From: VRUE01 sp963705635
Lineage (GTDB): Bacteria; Actinomycetota; Thermoleophilia; Solirubrobacterales; 70-9
Assembly: GCA_963705635.1 (NCBI GenBank)
Contig: CAVPKH010000004.1
Span: forward strand, 930,001-994,000
DNA: 64,000 nt
Direction of reading: 5' to 3'
A model generated the notes under the pieces. It had not been told where the DNA came from. It did no database searches and saw only the letters and a list, made by a program, of their open reading frames with translations. Below, one piece after another: positions 62,287-64,000 of the stretch. Made by a program: the position numbers and the translations under genes. How positions within the stretch are numbered: position 1 is the first letter of the stretch; each line of letters begins with the position of its first letter.

Positions 62287-64000
62287 TTAGTGCACTTTTG
62301 CACTGTCGAGCACCGCGCGCGCCGCCTCGGCGACCCTGTCCGGGGTGAAGCCGAACTTGGTCTGCAGGTCCTTCAGCGGCGCCGAGCTGCCGAAGGTGTG
62401 CATGCCGATCTTGGCGCCGTCGGGACCGACGTAGCGGTCCCAGCCCAGGGTCGAGGCCTCCTCGACCGAGACCCGCGCCCGCACCGCCGGCGGCAGCACC
62501 TCGTCGCGGTAGGCCTCGTCCTGGCGGTCGAAGAGCTCGCAGCAGGGCATGCTGACCACGCGCGAGCGGACGCCCGTCGGCGCTCAGCTCCTCGTGAGCG
62601 GCAAGGGCCAGGCGCCACCTCGCTGCCGGTGGCGATCAGGATCAGCTCGGGTCGCCGCCCTCGGCGTCGGCGAGCACGTAGCCGCCGCGGCGCAGGCCCT
62701 CGGCCGATCCGTACTTGGAGCGATCGAAGACCGGCACGTTCTGGCGGGTGAGGATGAGCGCGACCGGCTGGTGGCGTGCGGTCGATCGCCGCCCGCCAGG
62801 CCTCGGCGACCTCGTTGGCGTCGGCGGGGCGGATCACGTCGAGGCCGGGGATCGCCCGCAGCGAGGCGAGCTGCTCGACCGGCTGGTGGGTCGGGCCGTC
62901 CTCGCCGAGGCCGATCGAGTCGTGGGTGAAGACGTGGATCACCGGCAGCTCCATCAGCGCCGAGAGGCGGATCGCCGGGCGGGCGTAGTCGGAGAAGGTG
63001 AGGTAGGTCGACCAGAGCGGGCGCAGCTTGGAGAGCGAGAGGCCGTTGGAGATCGCCGCCGACTCGTGCTCGCGGATGCCGAAGTGGAGCTGGCGGCCGT
63101 CGTAGGCGCCGGGCTCGAAATCGGCGGCGCCGTCGAACTTGAGCCGGACCGAGGTCGAGTCGGTGAGGTCGGCGGAGCCGGCGAGCAGCCAGGGCAGGCG
63201 CTCGCCGATCGCGTTCTCAACCTGCTGCGAGGCCTTGCGGGTGGCGATTCCCTTCTCGTCGGCGTCGAAGCTGGGAATGTCGGCGTCCCAGCCCTCCGGC
63301 AGCTCGCGCTTCTGCTGAGCCTCGATCTCGGCGGCAAGATCGGCGTTTTCGCCGCGCGTACTCGGCGAGCTTGGCCTCCCAGGCGGCACTCAGCTCGGCG
63401 CCGCGCTTGCCGATCCCCGCGGCGAAGTGCTCCCGGACTCCATCGGGGACGAGGAACTGGGCGTCCTCGGGCCAGCCGTAGGCGCGCTTGGTCTCACGCA
63501 CCTCCTCCTCGCCGAGCGGCTCGCCGTGGGCGGCGGAGGTGTCGACCTTGTGCGGCGAGCCGTAGCCGATGTGGCTGTCGACGATGATCAGCGTCGGGCG
63601 CCCCTGCTCGCCCTTGAACTCCTCGAAGGCGGTGGCGATCAGGTCGGTGTCGTTGGCGTCGCCGACCCGGGTGACGTTCCAGCCGTAGCCCATGAAGCGG
63701 GCGGCGACGTCGTCGTCGTAGGCGAGCTGGGTCTTGCCGTCGATCGTGATCTGGTTGTTGTCGTAGATCCAGCAGAGGTTGTCGAGCTCGAGGTGGCCGG
63801 CGATCGAGGCCGCTTCGTTGGAGACGCCCTCCATCAGGCAGCCGTCGCCGGCGATCGCGTAGACGTCGAAGTCGAAGAGCTCGAAGCCGGGCCGGTTGTA
63901 GCGGGCGCCCTGCCACTTCGAGGCGATCGCCATGCCGACCGAGGTGGCGACGCCCTGGCCGAGCGGGCCGGTGGTCGTCTCGACGCCCGAGGTCCAGCGG
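62287..64000 (-). CDS. tkt: Transketolase (partial, N-terminus off the right edge; frameshifts)
   Basis: About 570 of ~690 residues are visible. The thiamine-diphosphate motif AIAGDGCLMEGVSNEAAS…DNNQITIDG (GDG…NN) lies near 63,800. The pyrimidine-domain GIREHESAAISNGLSL and FTHDSIGLGEDGPTHQPVEQL follow, then the C-terminal ASTLGWDRYVGPDGAKIGMHTFG. At least two indels lie near 62,570-62,790 and one near 63,355. It heads the tkt-tal-pgi-cydAB run, 34 nt before tal. Confidence 0.92.

Overview
This window is GC-rich (roughly two thirds G+C) bacterial chromosome. The actinobacterial-type ribosomal and RNA polymerase genes, the exported decapeptide-repeat and collagen-like proteins, and the many Arg/Ala-rich proteins suggest Thermoleophilia, most likely Solirubrobacterales. 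That placement is an inference from gene content and protein style, not a phylogeny.

Layout. 1-7,624 (minus strand): the fusA-tuf-rpsJ-rplC-rplD-rplW-rplB-rpsS-rplV-rpsC run, cut by the left edge. 7,644-10,273 (plus): a membrane protein, rpsL, rpsG, a HAD-like protein and a small membrane protein. 10,341-12,452: a flavin monooxygenase and an exported repeat protein. 12,603-24,329 (minus): rpmG-secE-nusG-rplK-rplA-rplJ-rplL-rpoB-rpoC. The usual continuous rpmG-to-S10 order is therefore interrupted by a segment in which rpsL-rpsG point the other way. 24,482-25,880: tRNA-Glu (with an odd D-arm insert), an acyl-CoA dehydrogenase and tRNA-Thr. 25,943-37,432: a nucleotidyltransferase-like gene pair and a block of exported proteins, four of them in a translationally coupled operon. 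37,744-41,595: two tRNA-Ser genes flanking a PilZ-linked cellulose-synthase-like glycosyltransferase, then a lower-GC patch with a zinc protein and a VapBC-like pair. 41,712-50,250: tadA, a subtilase, a USP, an MBL hydrolase, a large membrane protein, and divergent desaturase and cyclopropane-synthase-like genes with an ArsR-type regulator. 50,252-56,221: an MMPL transporter coupled to a large exported protein. 56,386-64,000 (minus): tkt-tal-pgi-cydA-cydB-HAD phosphatase.

The most notable signal lies between the genes. Long inverted repeats with a conserved core but variable, self-complementary arms occupy gene junctions. Two 164-nt copies fill the rplD/rplW and rpoB/rpoC spacers and put the downstream ribosome-binding site inside the stem. 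Two shorter copies sit at convergent gene ends. A second, unrelated core has two further copies at convergent ends.

Quality caveat. About half of the genes from 17.9 to 24.2 kb and from 37.9 kb onward carry single-base frameshifts, mostly an extra C after G or an extra G after C. They hit rpoB, rplJ, rplA, secE, pgi and others. Removing the extra bases restores full-length proteins with lengths divisible by three, so I treat them as consensus errors and annotate whole genes.
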